From Myxococcales bacterium (GTDB lineage Bacteria; Myxococcota_A; Polyangia; Polyangiales; JAFGIB01), in contig JAOUOP010000020.1 in the NCBI GenBank assembly GCA_029880325.1, positions 1 to 64,000 on the forward strand: a DNA stretch of 64,000 bases. The letters are read 5' to 3'. Shown one piece after another: positions 27,937 through 36,562 of the stretch. The position numbers and the translations under genes are program-made. The notes beneath the pieces were generated by a model, which saw nothing but the letters and a program-made list of their open reading frames with translations, did no database searches and was not told where the DNA came from. How positions within the stretch are numbered: the first letter of the stretch is position 1; every line of letters starts with the position of its first letter.

Positions 27937-28494
27937 TCAACCCGCGGTGGGGGCGAAGGCGATCACGCTGTAGGCGACGCAGATCCGGGGGCCGGGGTTT
28001 CGGTAGCCGTGCTTTTGGTCGCCGCGGAAGACCATGACGTCGCCCGGGGCCAGCGTGTAGTGCTCGCCGGAGGCGGTCAGCTCGAGGGTGCCGCGTTCGC
28101 AGGTGAGGTATTCGCGGGTGCCGACGGTGTGGGGAATGCCGGTCATGGAGCTGCCGGCGGGGAAGTCCATGCGCTCGATGTCCAGACCGGTCATGCTCTC
28201 GGGTAGCAGTTTACGGATGCGTACCCTGCCGCGGCTGCGGGTGGGAAGGGTACCCGAGGGGTAGTGCCGGGCCTGGGTGCGGGGGGGAGCCAGCAGCTCG
28301 TCGACGCGCACCTGCAGGGCCGCCGCTGCGCGCGTCAGCACGGAGACGGTCGGGTTGGCGCTGCCGCTCTCCAGGTTGGCCCAGGTGGGGCGCGGTAGGC
28401 CGGCGAGCTTGGCGATCTGCTGCTGACTGAAGCCGCGGGCTTCGCGCAGGGCGCGCAGGTTGTCCGCCAGGTTGCGTGCGATGTCGTCGATCAC
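27937..28494 (-). CDS. XRE-family transcriptional regulator with C-terminal cupin domain
   Basis: A 185-residue regulator. The helix-turn-helix domain covers residues 8-62 (LRALREARGFSQQQIAKLAG, then LESGSANPTVSVLTRAAAAL). A linker leads to a cupin at about 105-180 (MDFPAGSSMTGIPHTVGTREY, LAPGDVMVFRGDQKHGYRNP), which probably senses a small molecule through a metal or pocket. Such HTH-cupin proteins often control neighbouring amino-acid, polyamine or exporter genes; here the neighbours are a transposase relic and, divergently, a glycosyltransferase, so the target is unclear. The relic adjoins its 3' end. Confidence 0.88.
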   Translation of the reverse strand: MIDDIARNLADNLRALREARGFSQQQIAKLAGLPRPTWANLESGSANPTVSVLTRAAAALQVRVDELLAPPRTQARHYPSGTLPTRSRGRVRIRKLLPESMTGLDIERMDFPAGSSMTGIPHTVGTREYLTCERGTLELTASGEHYTLAPGDVMVFRGDQKHGYRNPGPRICVAYSVIAFAPTAG

Positions 28495-28753
28495 GTTGAA
28501 TGCGATAGCCGGCCGTCAAGAAAAGAGCAAGATGGTTGATTCGCGAGCAGGTGGTGACCTCGTAGACCACCGGACTGCTGGCGCCGGATTCGATGGTGTG
28601 GCGCACGGTCTCGAGCTTGGTCCCCACGGCGATCCCGTACGCTTCGAGGCAGCCGACCGCGACGAAGCCTGCGTCGCCCGCCACCACGGTGAAGGCCTTG
28701 TCGCGACGATGGGGCTTGGCCGCGGGGTCGGTTGCGACGAAGCCCGTGGTCAC
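28495..28753 (-). other. intergenic stretch with a protein-like open frame of unknown status
   Basis: The 342-bp gap between the XRE gene and the glycosyltransferase start (28837) must hold their divergent promoters. A minus-strand frame beginning at GTG 28753 reads TTGFVATDPAAKPHRRDKAF and then AFTVVAGDAGFVAVGCLEAY with unusually protein-like composition, but it has no stop before running out of frame into the XRE gene. It may be a decayed gene fragment linked to the neighbouring insertion, or chance. No family recognised. Confidence 0.2.
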
Positions 28754-28836
28754 GCTCCTGGCATGTTTGCCGCGAAAACGCCCTGGCAGCTTTTTTCTCG
28801 GCTTTTTTCTCCCCTGGGCTACCGTCGCCGGGCCCA

Positions 28837-30702
28837 ATGTCAGCCAGCGATCCTGCGACTTCTGTGCGTGCTGTCCCTGCGGCCTCCCCGAACCCGGGCG
28901 GCGGCGCTGGTAGCCGGGCGCTCGCGCTGCCCATCCTACTGACCGTCGCCCTGGCGGCGGCCATTCGCGTCGCCGCACTCTGGGACGATGCCGACGCGCT
29001 TCTACGCGAGGTCGGTGGGCTCGATGCGCCCCAATACCTGGATACCGCCCGCCGCTTCGTCGCCGGCACCTGGCCCGATGACAAGCCGTTCTTCTGGGCT
29101 CCGGGCTACTCGTTGTTTCTGGGCGCGCTGATGCACGTGGGTGACCGCGTCGACGGGCTTCTGGCCGCCCAGGTCGCGCTCGGAACCCTGAGCTGCGCCC
29201 TGGTCGCGCTACTGGCCTGGGAGCTGTTCGGGCGCCCGGCCGTGGCCGCCATCGCCGGTTTGCTGGCCGCGGTTTGCGGACCGCTGGTCTACTACGACCT
29301 GCAGCTCGCGCCCGCAAGCCTCGATGTTTTTCTGCACCTGTCGCTGCTGTGGCTGCTGCTGCGCGCCCGCCGCCGCGAGCACGTGCTGTACTTCTTCGCC
29401 GCCGGTGTCCTGGCTGCCGCGTCGGCGATCACGCGCGGCTTCGCGCTGCTCGCGCTCCCGTTGGTCACCGTCTGGCTGTGGTGGCCCTGGAGCTCCGGGC
29501 GGCAGGCCCTGCAGACCCGCAGCCTTCATACGTTGGCCTGGCTCGCGCCGGCGTGTCTGGTCGTGGCCGCGGTAGCCCAGCACAACGCCGCCGGCGATCG
29601 CGCCTGGCGCACCCGACCCAGTCATTCCTCCGCCCACAGTGCGCCGACCGCCTCGCCCTGGGCTTCGAGCGGCATGCTGATTTCCTACAATCTCGGCATC
29701 AACTTCCGGCTCGGCAACGTACCCGAGGACCACGCTCAAAACCGCGTCGAGCATCCCCTTTGCTTCCTCAACTACAAGATGCGGGTGATGGAGCCGACCC
29801 TGAGCGGTGCCTCCAAGCCGTCGGCGCAGAGCGCCTATCTCCTGGCCAAGACCCTCGACTCCATACGCGCCCAGCCGCTCGCCTGGCTGCAGTTGATGGG
29901 CAAAAAGCTCGGCGAGCTCCTGCACGGTCGCGAGATCTCCCGCGACGCCAGCATCGACGCCAGCCGCCTGGAAAACCGCGTGCTCGCCGCCCTGCTGTGG
30001 CGCCGCGGTCTGGCTTTTCCCTCGGGCCTGATCATTCCGCTCGCCCTGCTCGGGCTGCTGTTGGCCCGCACAGGCTCGCGCCAGCTGCCGCTGATGCTCG
30101 CGCTGCTCGCCACCCACGCGCTCTTCGTGGTCGCTTTCTTCGTGACCACCCGCTACCGCCTGGCGCTGCTCGCATCGCTCATCCCCTACGCCGCATACGC
30201 CCTGTGCGCTGCACCCGCGGTCCTGCGCAATGGTTCCCCGCGGCGGCGGCTCGGCCTTTTGGCCCTGACGCTGGCGGCTTTCGCCCTGAGCAACCACGGC
30301 CTGACGCCGATGCCGACGCGGCACGCCGCATTCGAGTACGTGCACCTGGGCTTTGTACGCCACGGCCAGGGTCGAAGCGAAGAGGCCCGACGCGCCTGGC
30401 AGCGGGCGCTCGAAGTCGAGCCCGGCTATCCCCAGGCTCACTTTCAACTGGCACGTCTCGAGAGCGCACAAGCCAATCCAAAAGCCGCCATGGCCCACTA
30501 CGCCGCGGGATTGCAGCTCGCGCCCGGGGTCTACGCGGCACGACTGGTCTACGCGCAGCTTTTGCTGCGTGCCGAGCGCCGCGCCGAGGCCGCCGCCCAA
30601 TTGCGCAAATTGCTTACCACCCACTCGAGTGCTCCGGTGCGCCAGCTCGCTTGCCGCACAGCTGAGCGCGCCAAACTCGAGCTGCGCGGCGAATGTCCCT
30701 GA
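28837..30702 (+). CDS. ArnT/PMT-like membrane glycosyltransferase with C-terminal TPRs
   Basis: About 621 residues. ATG 28837 (MSASDPATSVRAVPA) precedes the first membrane segment ALALPILLTVALAAAIRVAAL. The early lumenal loop contains DAPQYLDTARRFVAGTWPDD and FFWAPGYSLFLGAL, the pattern of GT39/GT83-type polyprenyl-phosphate-sugar transferases. About ten further hydrophobic segments run to residue 490. The last 120 residues are TPR-like (FVRHGQGRSEEARRAWQRAL, YPQAHFQLARLESAQANPKA). Probably transfers a sugar from a lipid carrier to an envelope acceptor. Substrate unknown. Confidence 0.8.
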   Translation: MSASDPATSVRAVPAASPNPGGGAGSRALALPILLTVALAAAIRVAALWDDADALLREVGGLDAPQYLDTARRFVAGTWPDDKPFFWAPGYSLFLGALMHVGDRVDGLLAAQVALGTLSCALVALLAWELFGRPAVAAIAGLLAAVCGPLVYYDLQLAPASLDVFLHLSLLWLLLRARRREHVLYFFAAGVLAAASAITRGFALLALPLVTVWLWWPWSSGRQALQTRSLHTLAWLAPACLVVAAVAQHNAAGDRAWRTRPSHSSAHSAPTASPWASSGMLISYNLGINFRLGNVPEDHAQNRVEHPLCFLNYKMRVMEPTLSGASKPSAQSAYLLAKTLDSIRAQPLAWLQLMGKKLGELLHGREISRDASIDASRLENRVLAALLWRRGLAFPSGLIIPLALLGLLLARTGSRQLPLMLALLATHALFVVAFFVTTRYRLALLASLIPYAAYALCAAPAVLRNGSPRRRLGLLALTLAAFALSNHGLTPMPTRHAAFEYVHLGFVRHGQGRSEEARRAWQRALEVEPGYPQAHFQLARLESAQANPKAAMAHYAAGLQLAPGVYAARLVYAQLLLRAERRAEAAAQLRKLLTTHSSAPVRQLACRTAERAKLELRGECP

Positions 30703-30716
30703 GTTAGGAAGTGGGC

Positions 30717-30730
30717 CGCCAAATTTGGCG
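30717..30730. promoter_or_regulatory. 14-bp perfect palindrome between the glycosyltransferase and the next lipoprotein
   Basis: CGCCAAATTTGGCG is a perfect palindrome with an AT core, 15 bp after one stop and 44 bp before the next start. It could be a repressor operator in the leader of the lipoprotein gene or part of a terminator; the lack of a loop favours a protein-binding site. Confidence 0.35.
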
Positions 30731-30773
30731 TCGCGGTTCGACGCCTCCCCGGTCCCGGCGTAGACTGCCCACC

Positions 30774-31529
30774 ATGTTGGAGCGCGCACGACGGCTGCTG
30801 CCTCGCTTCGCACTGTTGCCCCTGTGCGTGGTGCTCGGCTCCTGCATCGGCCCGGGGCTGGAGCCGCCCGATAACGATGACGGCTCGGCGTTCGGGATGA
30901 CCGGCCCGAGCCGCGGCGACGGGGCCGCCGACCAGGGCACGGCGCCTGGCGGCACCAACACCGGCGGAAGCGCTCCGACCACGAACACGCCCTCGCCCTC
31001 GCAGCCCTCCGGCTCCGGGGGGTCCAGTTCAGGCCCGTCCGATGATCCCGCGTCCCTCTCCCCGCCCCCCGCGAACTCCGACGACGACGCGGGCGTGGAC
31101 GATGAGGCCGTCGCCCCGGGCCTCGCGCTCTTCGAGGGCGTCTGGGCCGTCGAGCAGCCCTTCCACGGCAGCTACGAAGCCACCGTTTATGAGTTCGTCG
31201 CCGACGGCAGCCTGCTCGAACACGAGACCGTCACCTCCGGCGACCTGAGCCTGGACTTCGTCACCGGCACGGTCGCCGACGCCACCGGCAGCATCAGCTG
31301 CCGCTTCGGCTCACGTTGGCGTGCCGATGTGCCGCGCACGGCGCTGATCGAGGGGGTGTGCAGCGACGGCCTCGAGCGCGAAATCTCCCTCGACTTTCCC
31401 TTCGGCCTGGAGGCCTTCGGTTTGATTCCCGTCATCTCCGTCGCCGGCGACACCGGCTGGGTCCACCCCGGCTGGCCCTGGTCCTTCCGCAAGTGCGGCC
31501 AGCGGGCCGGCTGCGTGCTCAGTCCCTGA
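30774..31529 (+). CDS. lipoprotein, function unknown
   Basis: A 251-residue lipoprotein starting at ATG 30774 (MLERARRLLPRFALLPLCVV, lipobox LGSC). Residues 30-110 are a disordered Gly/Ser/Pro/Asp linker. The folded part (LFEGVWAVEQPFHGSYEATV, VYEFVADGSLLEHETV, ISCRFGSRWRADVPRTALIE) looks like a small lipocalin-like or calycin beta-barrel, but this is only a shape impression. Two conserved Cys pairs could form disulfides. It stands alone between the glycosyltransferase and the radical SAM gene. Confidence 0.72.
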   Translation: MLERARRLLPRFALLPLCVVLGSCIGPGLEPPDNDDGSAFGMTGPSRGDGAADQGTAPGGTNTGGSAPTTNTPSPSQPSGSGGSSSGPSDDPASLSPPPANSDDDAGVDDEAVAPGLALFEGVWAVEQPFHGSYEATVYEFVADGSLLEHETVTSGDLSLDFVTGTVADATGSISCRFGSRWRADVPRTALIEGVCSDGLEREISLDFPFGLEAFGLIPVISVAGDTGWVHPGWPWSFRKCGQRAGCVLSP

Positions 31530-31659
31530 AGTCCTCGGGGCCAGCGGTACGCGAGCCCTGACCCGTTGTGGTCGCCCCGCTTTTTGTGCTCATCTTTCAT
31601 CTCCCGGTGAATGCACCCGGCCCCAGGGGCGCATCCGCCGCTAGCATGGAGGTGCGCCA

Positions 31660-33333
31660 GTGCGATTTCTGCTGATCAACCCCTTCTATCCCCTGGTCGA
31701 GATGCCCTCACCCCCCCTGGGCATCGGCTATCTGGCAGCCACCCTGGAGCGCGCCGGCATCGAAGTGCGGGTGCTCGACATGGTGGTCAGCGGCTACAGC
31801 CCGAAGAAACTCGAGCAGGTGCTCGCCGATTTCGACCCGCACATCGTCGGCGCCACCTCCGTCACGATGACCTTCATGTCGGCCATTTCCGCCATCGAAG
31901 ATGCCAAGCGCATCAACCCGGAGCTGGTGACCGCCATGGGCGGCGCCCACGTGAGTTTCTGCGCCGAGGAGACCCTGCGCGCCCATCCCGGGCTCGACAT
32001 GGTGGCCATGGGCGAGGGCGAGGAGCTGATCCTGGAACTATGTGACGCGGTGGCCGGCAAGCGCAGCCTGGCGTCGGTCGCGGGCCTGGCCTATCGCGAG
32101 GGCTCGGAGATCTGCGTCAACGCCCCACGCGACGGCTTCCTCGACGTCGACACCCTGCCGCTGCCGGCGCGGCATTTGACGCCGCTTTCGCGCTACCGCG
32201 CCATCGGCACACCCATCAGCATGACCACCAGCCGTGGCTGCCCGTTTCAGTGCATCTTCTGTGTGGGTCGCAAACTGGTGGGGGCCAAAATTCGCTATCG
32301 CGAGGCCAAGAGCGTGGTCGACGAGATGGAGCACCTGGCGGCTCTGGGCTTTCACCAGGTCAACCTCGCCGACGATCTCTTCACCGCGCGTAAGCCCCAC
32401 GCCTACGCGGTCTGCGACGAGATCATTGCGCGCGGTTTGAAGCTGCACTGGACGAGTTTCGCCAACGTGATGACCGTCGACGTGCCGCTGCTTAGCCGCA
32501 TGCGCGAGGCCGGCTGCTCAACCGTGAGCTTTGGTCTCGAATCGGCCAACCAGGAGATCCTCAAGACCGTCAAGAAGGGCACCAAGATCCACCGCATCCT
32601 GCAGGCGGTGGAGGCCTGCATCGAAGCCGGCGTCAATCCCCACGGTTCTTTCATCGTGGGTCTGCCCGGCGAGACCCCGGAGACCATCCGTGAGAGCATC
32701 GCCTTTAGCCACAAGCTCAAGGAGATGGGCGCCCACACGGGCTTTCACATGCTGGCGCCCTTCCCGGGCACGGCCGTGCGCGACGAGAGCAGCAAGCTCA
32801 AGCTCAAGATCCTCACCGACGACTGGGATCAGTACCACGCCAACCACGCCATCACCGAGACGCCCTGGGCCGATCGCGAGACCCAGCAGGCGGTGGCCGC
32901 CGAGATCGACGACGCGGTCGGCAAGATGTTCTGGGAGCTGGTCGAGCGTCTCGAAAACGGCACCGCCACCCCCGAGGATCACGCCCACTACGCCAGCGTC
33001 GAACGCCAGGCGGTCTACTACGACATGATGATGGGTGACGTGCTGGAGACCTGGGGCGCCTGGCGCACCGACAGCGATGTCGTCGACCGGGAGCAGGCCC
33101 TTTCGGGCATCGTGCAGCTGGTCACGCGCGCCATCGGCAAGCCGTCCGACGAGGTGCGGCGCGCCGTCGAGTACGGCCTCGACCACGATCTCCTGCGCTA
33201 TCGGAGCGAAGCTGGCGTCTGCCGGTGGCAGTTTGCCGACTCCGAGGAGTCCCTGCGCGTGACCGAGGTGGTGCGCACGGCCCCCCACGGGAGCTTGCAG
33301 CAGGCCCTCGAAGCGCCCATCGCCGCCGAGTGA
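31660..33333 (+). CDS. B12-binding-domain radical SAM protein
   Basis: A 557-residue class B radical SAM enzyme. The N-terminal Rossmann cobalamin-binding region (MRFLLINPFYPLVEMPSPPL, GIGYLAATLERAGIEVRVLD, MGGAHVSFCAEETL) is about 1-140; it lacks the DxHxxG lower-ligand motif, as is usual in this class. The SAM cluster motif is SRGCPFQCIFC at about 187-197, followed by radical-SAM barrel sequence (NLADDLFTARKPHAYAVCDE, FIVGLPGETPETI). The extra C-terminal 180 residues are unassigned. Members methylate or rearrange unactivated carbons in lipid, hopanoid or secondary metabolism. No pathway partner lies alongside; it is convergent with an esterase gene 14 bp away. Confidence 0.88.
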   Translation: MRFLLINPFYPLVEMPSPPLGIGYLAATLERAGIEVRVLDMVVSGYSPKKLEQVLADFDPHIVGATSVTMTFMSAISAIEDAKRINPELVTAMGGAHVSFCAEETLRAHPGLDMVAMGEGEELILELCDAVAGKRSLASVAGLAYREGSEICVNAPRDGFLDVDTLPLPARHLTPLSRYRAIGTPISMTTSRGCPFQCIFCVGRKLVGAKIRYREAKSVVDEMEHLAALGFHQVNLADDLFTARKPHAYAVCDEIIARGLKLHWTSFANVMTVDVPLLSRMREAGCSTVSFGLESANQEILKTVKKGTKIHRILQAVEACIEAGVNPHGSFIVGLPGETPETIRESIAFSHKLKEMGAHTGFHMLAPFPGTAVRDESSKLKLKILTDDWDQYHANHAITETPWADRETQQAVAAEIDDAVGKMFWELVERLENGTATPEDHAHYASVERQAVYYDMMMGDVLETWGAWRTDSDVVDREQALSGIVQLVTRAIGKPSDEVRRAVEYGLDHDLLRYRSEAGVCRWQFADSEESLRVTEVVRTAPHGSLQQALEAPIAAE

Positions 33334-33347
33334 GCCGTCACCAGCGC

Positions 33348-34577
33348 CTACGCGCGCTGCGCATAGGTCCAGCTCAGGAAACGCCCGATGGCGGCGACCA
33401 CGTGGGCGGTGCGCGTGGAGTGAAAGATTTCGAAGGCGTGATGGGCGCCTTCGATCTCCGCATAGGCCACGGGCTTTTCGGCGTGGCTACGAAGTTTGGC
33501 CACGAAGCTGCGAGCCTCGTCCACGTGGACCAGGGTGTCGTGGGTGCCGTGGATCACGAAGAAGGGCGGCAGCTGTCCCTCGATGCGGTAGAGGGGGGAA
33601 GCGCGTTCGAAGCGCTCAGGATCTTCCGAAACCCGGCTCTTGAGCACCCAGCGCGATACCAGTCCGTGAATGGTGGCGGCTGAGGGGTGCCCCAGGCGAT
33701 TGGTGAAGTCGTAGACGCCGTAGAGGGGCACGCAGGCACAGACCGCGGTGTCGACCTCCTCGAAGCCCGGCTGGTATTCGGGATCGCCCGCGGTCAGCCC
33801 CACCATCGCCGCCAGGTGACCGCCGGCCGAACCGCCGGTCACGGCCACGAAATTCGCATCGCCCCCGTAGTCGGCAATGCGCTCGCGGATGAAGCGCAGG
33901 GCCAGCTTGGCGTCGACGAGGTGATCGGGGAAAGTGGCGCGCGGACTCAGCCGGTAGTTGATCGAGACGCAGACCCAGCCCAGGCGCGCCATGTGCAAGA
34001 GCAGGGGCACCGCCTGCTGGCGCTTGTGGCCGGTGAACCAGCCGCCGCCGTGGATCTGCAGCAGCACCGGTGCGGCCCGGGCGCCGGCTTTCGGCGTGTA
34101 GATGTCGAGCAGGTGGCGGGAGCCTTCGCCCTCGGCGTAGCGGATGTTGCGATGGAGCGTGACCTTCGGGTCGCGGCGCAGCCAGGGCATCAAGAGATGG
34201 CGTGCGGGCGGCTGCGCGCGGGCGGCCTCTTCATCGATGGCCTGTGCGTAGTCGGGGCCGAGCGCCTCCTGCAGCGCGCTCTCGGCCTCGGGACCGGCGC
34301 TGCGCGAGCGCGCCCAGGCCCACAGAAGCCCGAGCCACGACAGCAGCGTCAGCAGCATCGCCAGCTGCCCGGGCCAACGTTCGAGCGCGCCGGCGGCCGT
34401 GAAGCCGGCGCTGACCAGCACCTGGAGCAGCAGGTGATGGCCCGGCAGCTCGCTCCAGAGCCAGCCCGCCACAAAGCTCGGGAAGCCGAGCATCGCCACG
34501 CGCCGCGGCGGAAAGTGGGCGTTGAGGGTGAGGATGCTGCCGGCAAGGGCCAGCGCGAGAAAGAGTTCGGCGATCAC
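33348..34577 (-). CDS. membrane-anchored alpha/beta hydrolase (carboxylesterase/lipase type)
   Basis: A 409-residue enzyme. Residues 1-90 contain three hydrophobic segments (ELFLALALAGSILTLNAHF, LLLQVLVSAGFTAAGAL, QLAMLLTLLSWLGLLWAW) that anchor it in the membrane. The catalytic domain has HGGGW (oxyanion motif of the hormone-sensitive-lipase family), the nucleophile elbow VTGGSAGGHLAA, IHGTHDTLV for the acid and EGAHHAFE for the His. It resembles mycobacterial membrane-linked Lip esterases and probably acts on acyl esters at the inner membrane. Upstream of it, same strand, is the PF10118-type protein. Confidence 0.85.
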   Translation of the reverse strand: MIAELFLALALAGSILTLNAHFPPRRVAMLGFPSFVAGWLWSELPGHHLLLQVLVSAGFTAAGALERWPGQLAMLLTLLSWLGLLWAWARSRSAGPEAESALQEALGPDYAQAIDEEAARAQPPARHLLMPWLRRDPKVTLHRNIRYAEGEGSRHLLDIYTPKAGARAAPVLLQIHGGGWFTGHKRQQAVPLLLHMARLGWVCVSINYRLSPRATFPDHLVDAKLALRFIRERIADYGGDANFVAVTGGSAGGHLAAMVGLTAGDPEYQPGFEEVDTAVCACVPLYGVYDFTNRLGHPSAATIHGLVSRWVLKSRVSEDPERFERASPLYRIEGQLPPFFVIHGTHDTLVHVDEARSFVAKLRSHAEKPVAYAEIEGAHHAFEIFHSTRTAHVVAAIGRFLSWTYAQRA

Positions 34578-34636
34578 GGGCGCAGCATAGCGCAGCCTTG
34601 GGGGGCTTTGGTTCGCCCTCGCTCACGGTCTTGGAT

Positions 34637-35530
34637 TCAGCCGTAGGCGACCGCTTCGTTCTCGGACTCCAGCTTCCAGGCTTCCAGGTAGCGCCGGCTG
34701 TCGACCTGCCAGGGGTGGAAGCCCGGCCGGAAAAACGACAGCAGATAACGGATGGTGAAGCGGCGCAGACGTGGCACCAGGTCCGGGTAGGCGGTGACGA
34801 GGGCCTTGGACGAGACCGCTCGCTCGGCGGTGCGCACCTTCTTGAAACCCGCGATCTGGCGCCGAATCATGGGGCGGGTCATCAGCGCCCACATCAGGCC
34901 GAAGAGCAGCACGGTGAAGACGCGCGTGAAGTAGCCGCCGCCGGCGGCCTTGAAGACGTCGAAGGCCACGGCCTTGTGCTCGAGTTCTTCGGCCGCATGC
35001 CAGCGCCAGAAGTTCGAGGCCCGTGGCTCGACGCCCTGGCGCAGCTCGGGAAAGCGGAACTCGACCTCGGCGCCCAGGGCCGTGAGGTGCTCGGCGAAGA
35101 CGGTCACCGCCAGCGCCATGCGCTTGGTGAAGTACTTCTCGATGGTCTCGAAGAAGCGTTTGATGGTGTCGGTGGCGTCGTCGGGGTCGAAGCCGTGCTT
35201 GCGCAGGGCCTCGTTGAAGACCATGTGCACGCGGGTGTGGGCGGCCTCTTGTTTGGCGAAAGCTTTGACGTCTTCCAGCAACTCGGGATCCTTCACCTCC
35301 GAGCGCAGGGCATTGACGCTGCGGATGAAGAACTTCTCGCCCTCGGGGATCACCAGGGAGAAGAGGCCCACCGCGAAACTCGCCGCCGGGCTGCCGCCGG
35401 CCCAGAACTTGGGCAGGCCGTCGAAGTCGCCGAAGTCGGGACGGCGGTAGACGATCTCCACGCCGGGCCGCGTGCGCGGGGTCGCCGCGGCTTCCGCGGG
35501 TTTCAGGGGTTGACTCTCCGTTGCATTCAT
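34637..35530 (-). CDS. ferritin-like metal-dependent hydrolase (PF10118 family)
   Basis: A 297-residue protein of the family annotated as metal-dependent hydrolase, a helical ferritin-like fold. ATG 35530 overlaps the TetR stop by 4 bp (ATGA), which fixes the start. Putative metal ligands are in AFAKQEAAHTRVHMVFNEAL, TVFAEHLTALGAEVEF and WHAAEELEHKAVAFDVFKA (repeated E..H). A hydrophobic stretch FTVLLFGLMWALM suggests membrane contact. Actual chemistry is undetermined for the family. It forms a two-gene unit with its upstream TetR regulator. Confidence 0.85.
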   Translation of the reverse strand: MNATESQPLKPAEAAATPRTRPGVEIVYRRPDFGDFDGLPKFWAGGSPAASFAVGLFSLVIPEGEKFFIRSVNALRSEVKDPELLEDVKAFAKQEAAHTRVHMVFNEALRKHGFDPDDATDTIKRFFETIEKYFTKRMALAVTVFAEHLTALGAEVEFRFPELRQGVEPRASNFWRWHAAEELEHKAVAFDVFKAAGGGYFTRVFTVLLFGLMWALMTRPMIRRQIAGFKKVRTAERAVSSKALVTAYPDLVPRLRRFTIRYLLSFFRPGFHPWQVDSRRYLEAWKLESENEAVAYG

Positions 35531-36204
35531 CGCTGTCGCTCCTTCGATAGCTTCCACAGGCGAACGAGTTCGTGGGTGATGACCGCTTCCACGTAGCCCA
35601 GCACGCGATCGGCTTCGGCTTCGGGCTCGAGGCTCTCGTCCTCGAGGATGCGGTCGTAGGCGTCGAAGGCCATCTCGAGCACCATGTGCGCGAGGGCTTC
35701 GACGTCATGCAGATGGCTCGCGTCGATTTCGGCGCGCTGGGCCAGCGCCCACAGGCTGGCGGTGCAGGCCCGCCGCGACCACTGGATCATCTTGCGGATG
35801 GTCTGGCCCAGGGGCCCCTCGCCGTAGCGCTCCTTGAGCAGGAGCGCGTACACCGAGCGCCGCTGCAGGGCATGGGCCAGCAGGCCGTGCAGGGCCTCGC
35901 GCTCGGCGTCCCGGTTGCGCTCGGGCAGGGCCACGATCTCCACCAGCTGCTGGGCCAGCAGGACGTCGTTGAACTCGCGACCCAGGTGCTTGGCGACGGC
36001 GGCCAGACATTCGTCGAGATTCTTGAAGTGGGCGTAGAAGGCCTGCTTGTGCAGTCCGGCCCTGAGCGCGATGGAGGCGGCGGTCAGTCCGCTCGAGCCG
36101 TGCTCGTCCGAAAGCGCAAGCGTCGCCTCGATCAGCGCCGCCCGATTGCGCGCCCGGCGCTTGTCGTTGCGCGGCCGCTTGGCGGGTTTTTCGGCGGCTT
36201 CCAT
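35527..36204 (-). CDS. TetR-family transcriptional regulator
   Basis: A 225-residue regulator. ATG 36204 (MEAAEKPAKRPRND) was chosen over an upstream frame extension. The DNA-binding domain is at residues 18-65 (RNRAALIEATLALSDEHGSS, LTAASIALRAGLHKQAFYAH, FKNLDECL), with the usual TetR HTH. The C-terminal ligand domain is helical. It is translationally coupled to the ferritin-like hydrolase gene and probably controls that gene and its own; a 22-bp inverted repeat lies 46 bp upstream of its start. Confidence 0.9.
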   Translation of the reverse strand: MEAAEKPAKRPRNDKRRARNRAALIEATLALSDEHGSSGLTAASIALRAGLHKQAFYAHFKNLDECLAAVAKHLGREFNDVLLAQQLVEIVALPERNRDAEREALHGLLAHALQRRSVYALLLKERYGEGPLGQTIRKMIQWSRRACTASLWALAQRAEIDASHLHDVEALAHMVLEMAFDAYDRILEDESLEPEAEADRVLGYVEAVITHELVRLWKLSKERQR

Positions 36205-36249
36205 CGTAAATCTTGCCCTTGAGTCGTCCCGATGCACATCGAACGTGAT

Positions 36250-36271
36250 CAGTAATTTCAATAGTTTACTG
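36250..36271. promoter_or_regulatory. candidate TetR operator in the TetR / M74 divergent region
   Basis: CAGTAA (36250-36255) and TTACTG (36266-36271) are perfect 6-bp inverted arms with a 10-bp spacer, in an AT-rich patch unusual for this DNA. The 358-bp gap 36205-36562 lies between two divergent genes, so the site could regulate the TetR operon; nothing else is recognisable there. Confidence 0.4.
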
Positions 36272-36562
36272 TCGAATATGTGCTTTGGATGAGTAATTCT
36301 TACCCCAAGGCAATGTTTGTTGCCAGCAAATTCGATCGGGGTCGCGCGCCGGCCGTGCCGCGGGAGGCCCACAGCTTCCAGGCCGGGTCTCCGCAGCAGC
36401 CGATCGGCGCGCCCGCGATTCTGGAATATCGGCTCCTTCGCCGTGGGTTATGGAGAAGAGCCCGCCGATGACAACTGCGACCACTTCATTTGCGCCTGGC
36501 ACCCGATCGGCCCGGGCGCGCTTTGCGGCGAATCCTCGGTGGGGCTCGGCCGTCCCTGTAGC

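Noticed and set aside
29209..30813. 534-codon minus-strand open frame antisense to the glycosyltransferase
   Set aside because: Same reason: the plus strand encodes a convincing multi-span membrane protein with TPRs, and the antisense product is Gln/Gly/Arg-rich without motifs.
36317..36562. N-terminal extension of the M74 peptidase by 82 codons
   Set aside because: The extension has no homology-like sequence, and a clear signal peptide begins at 36563.
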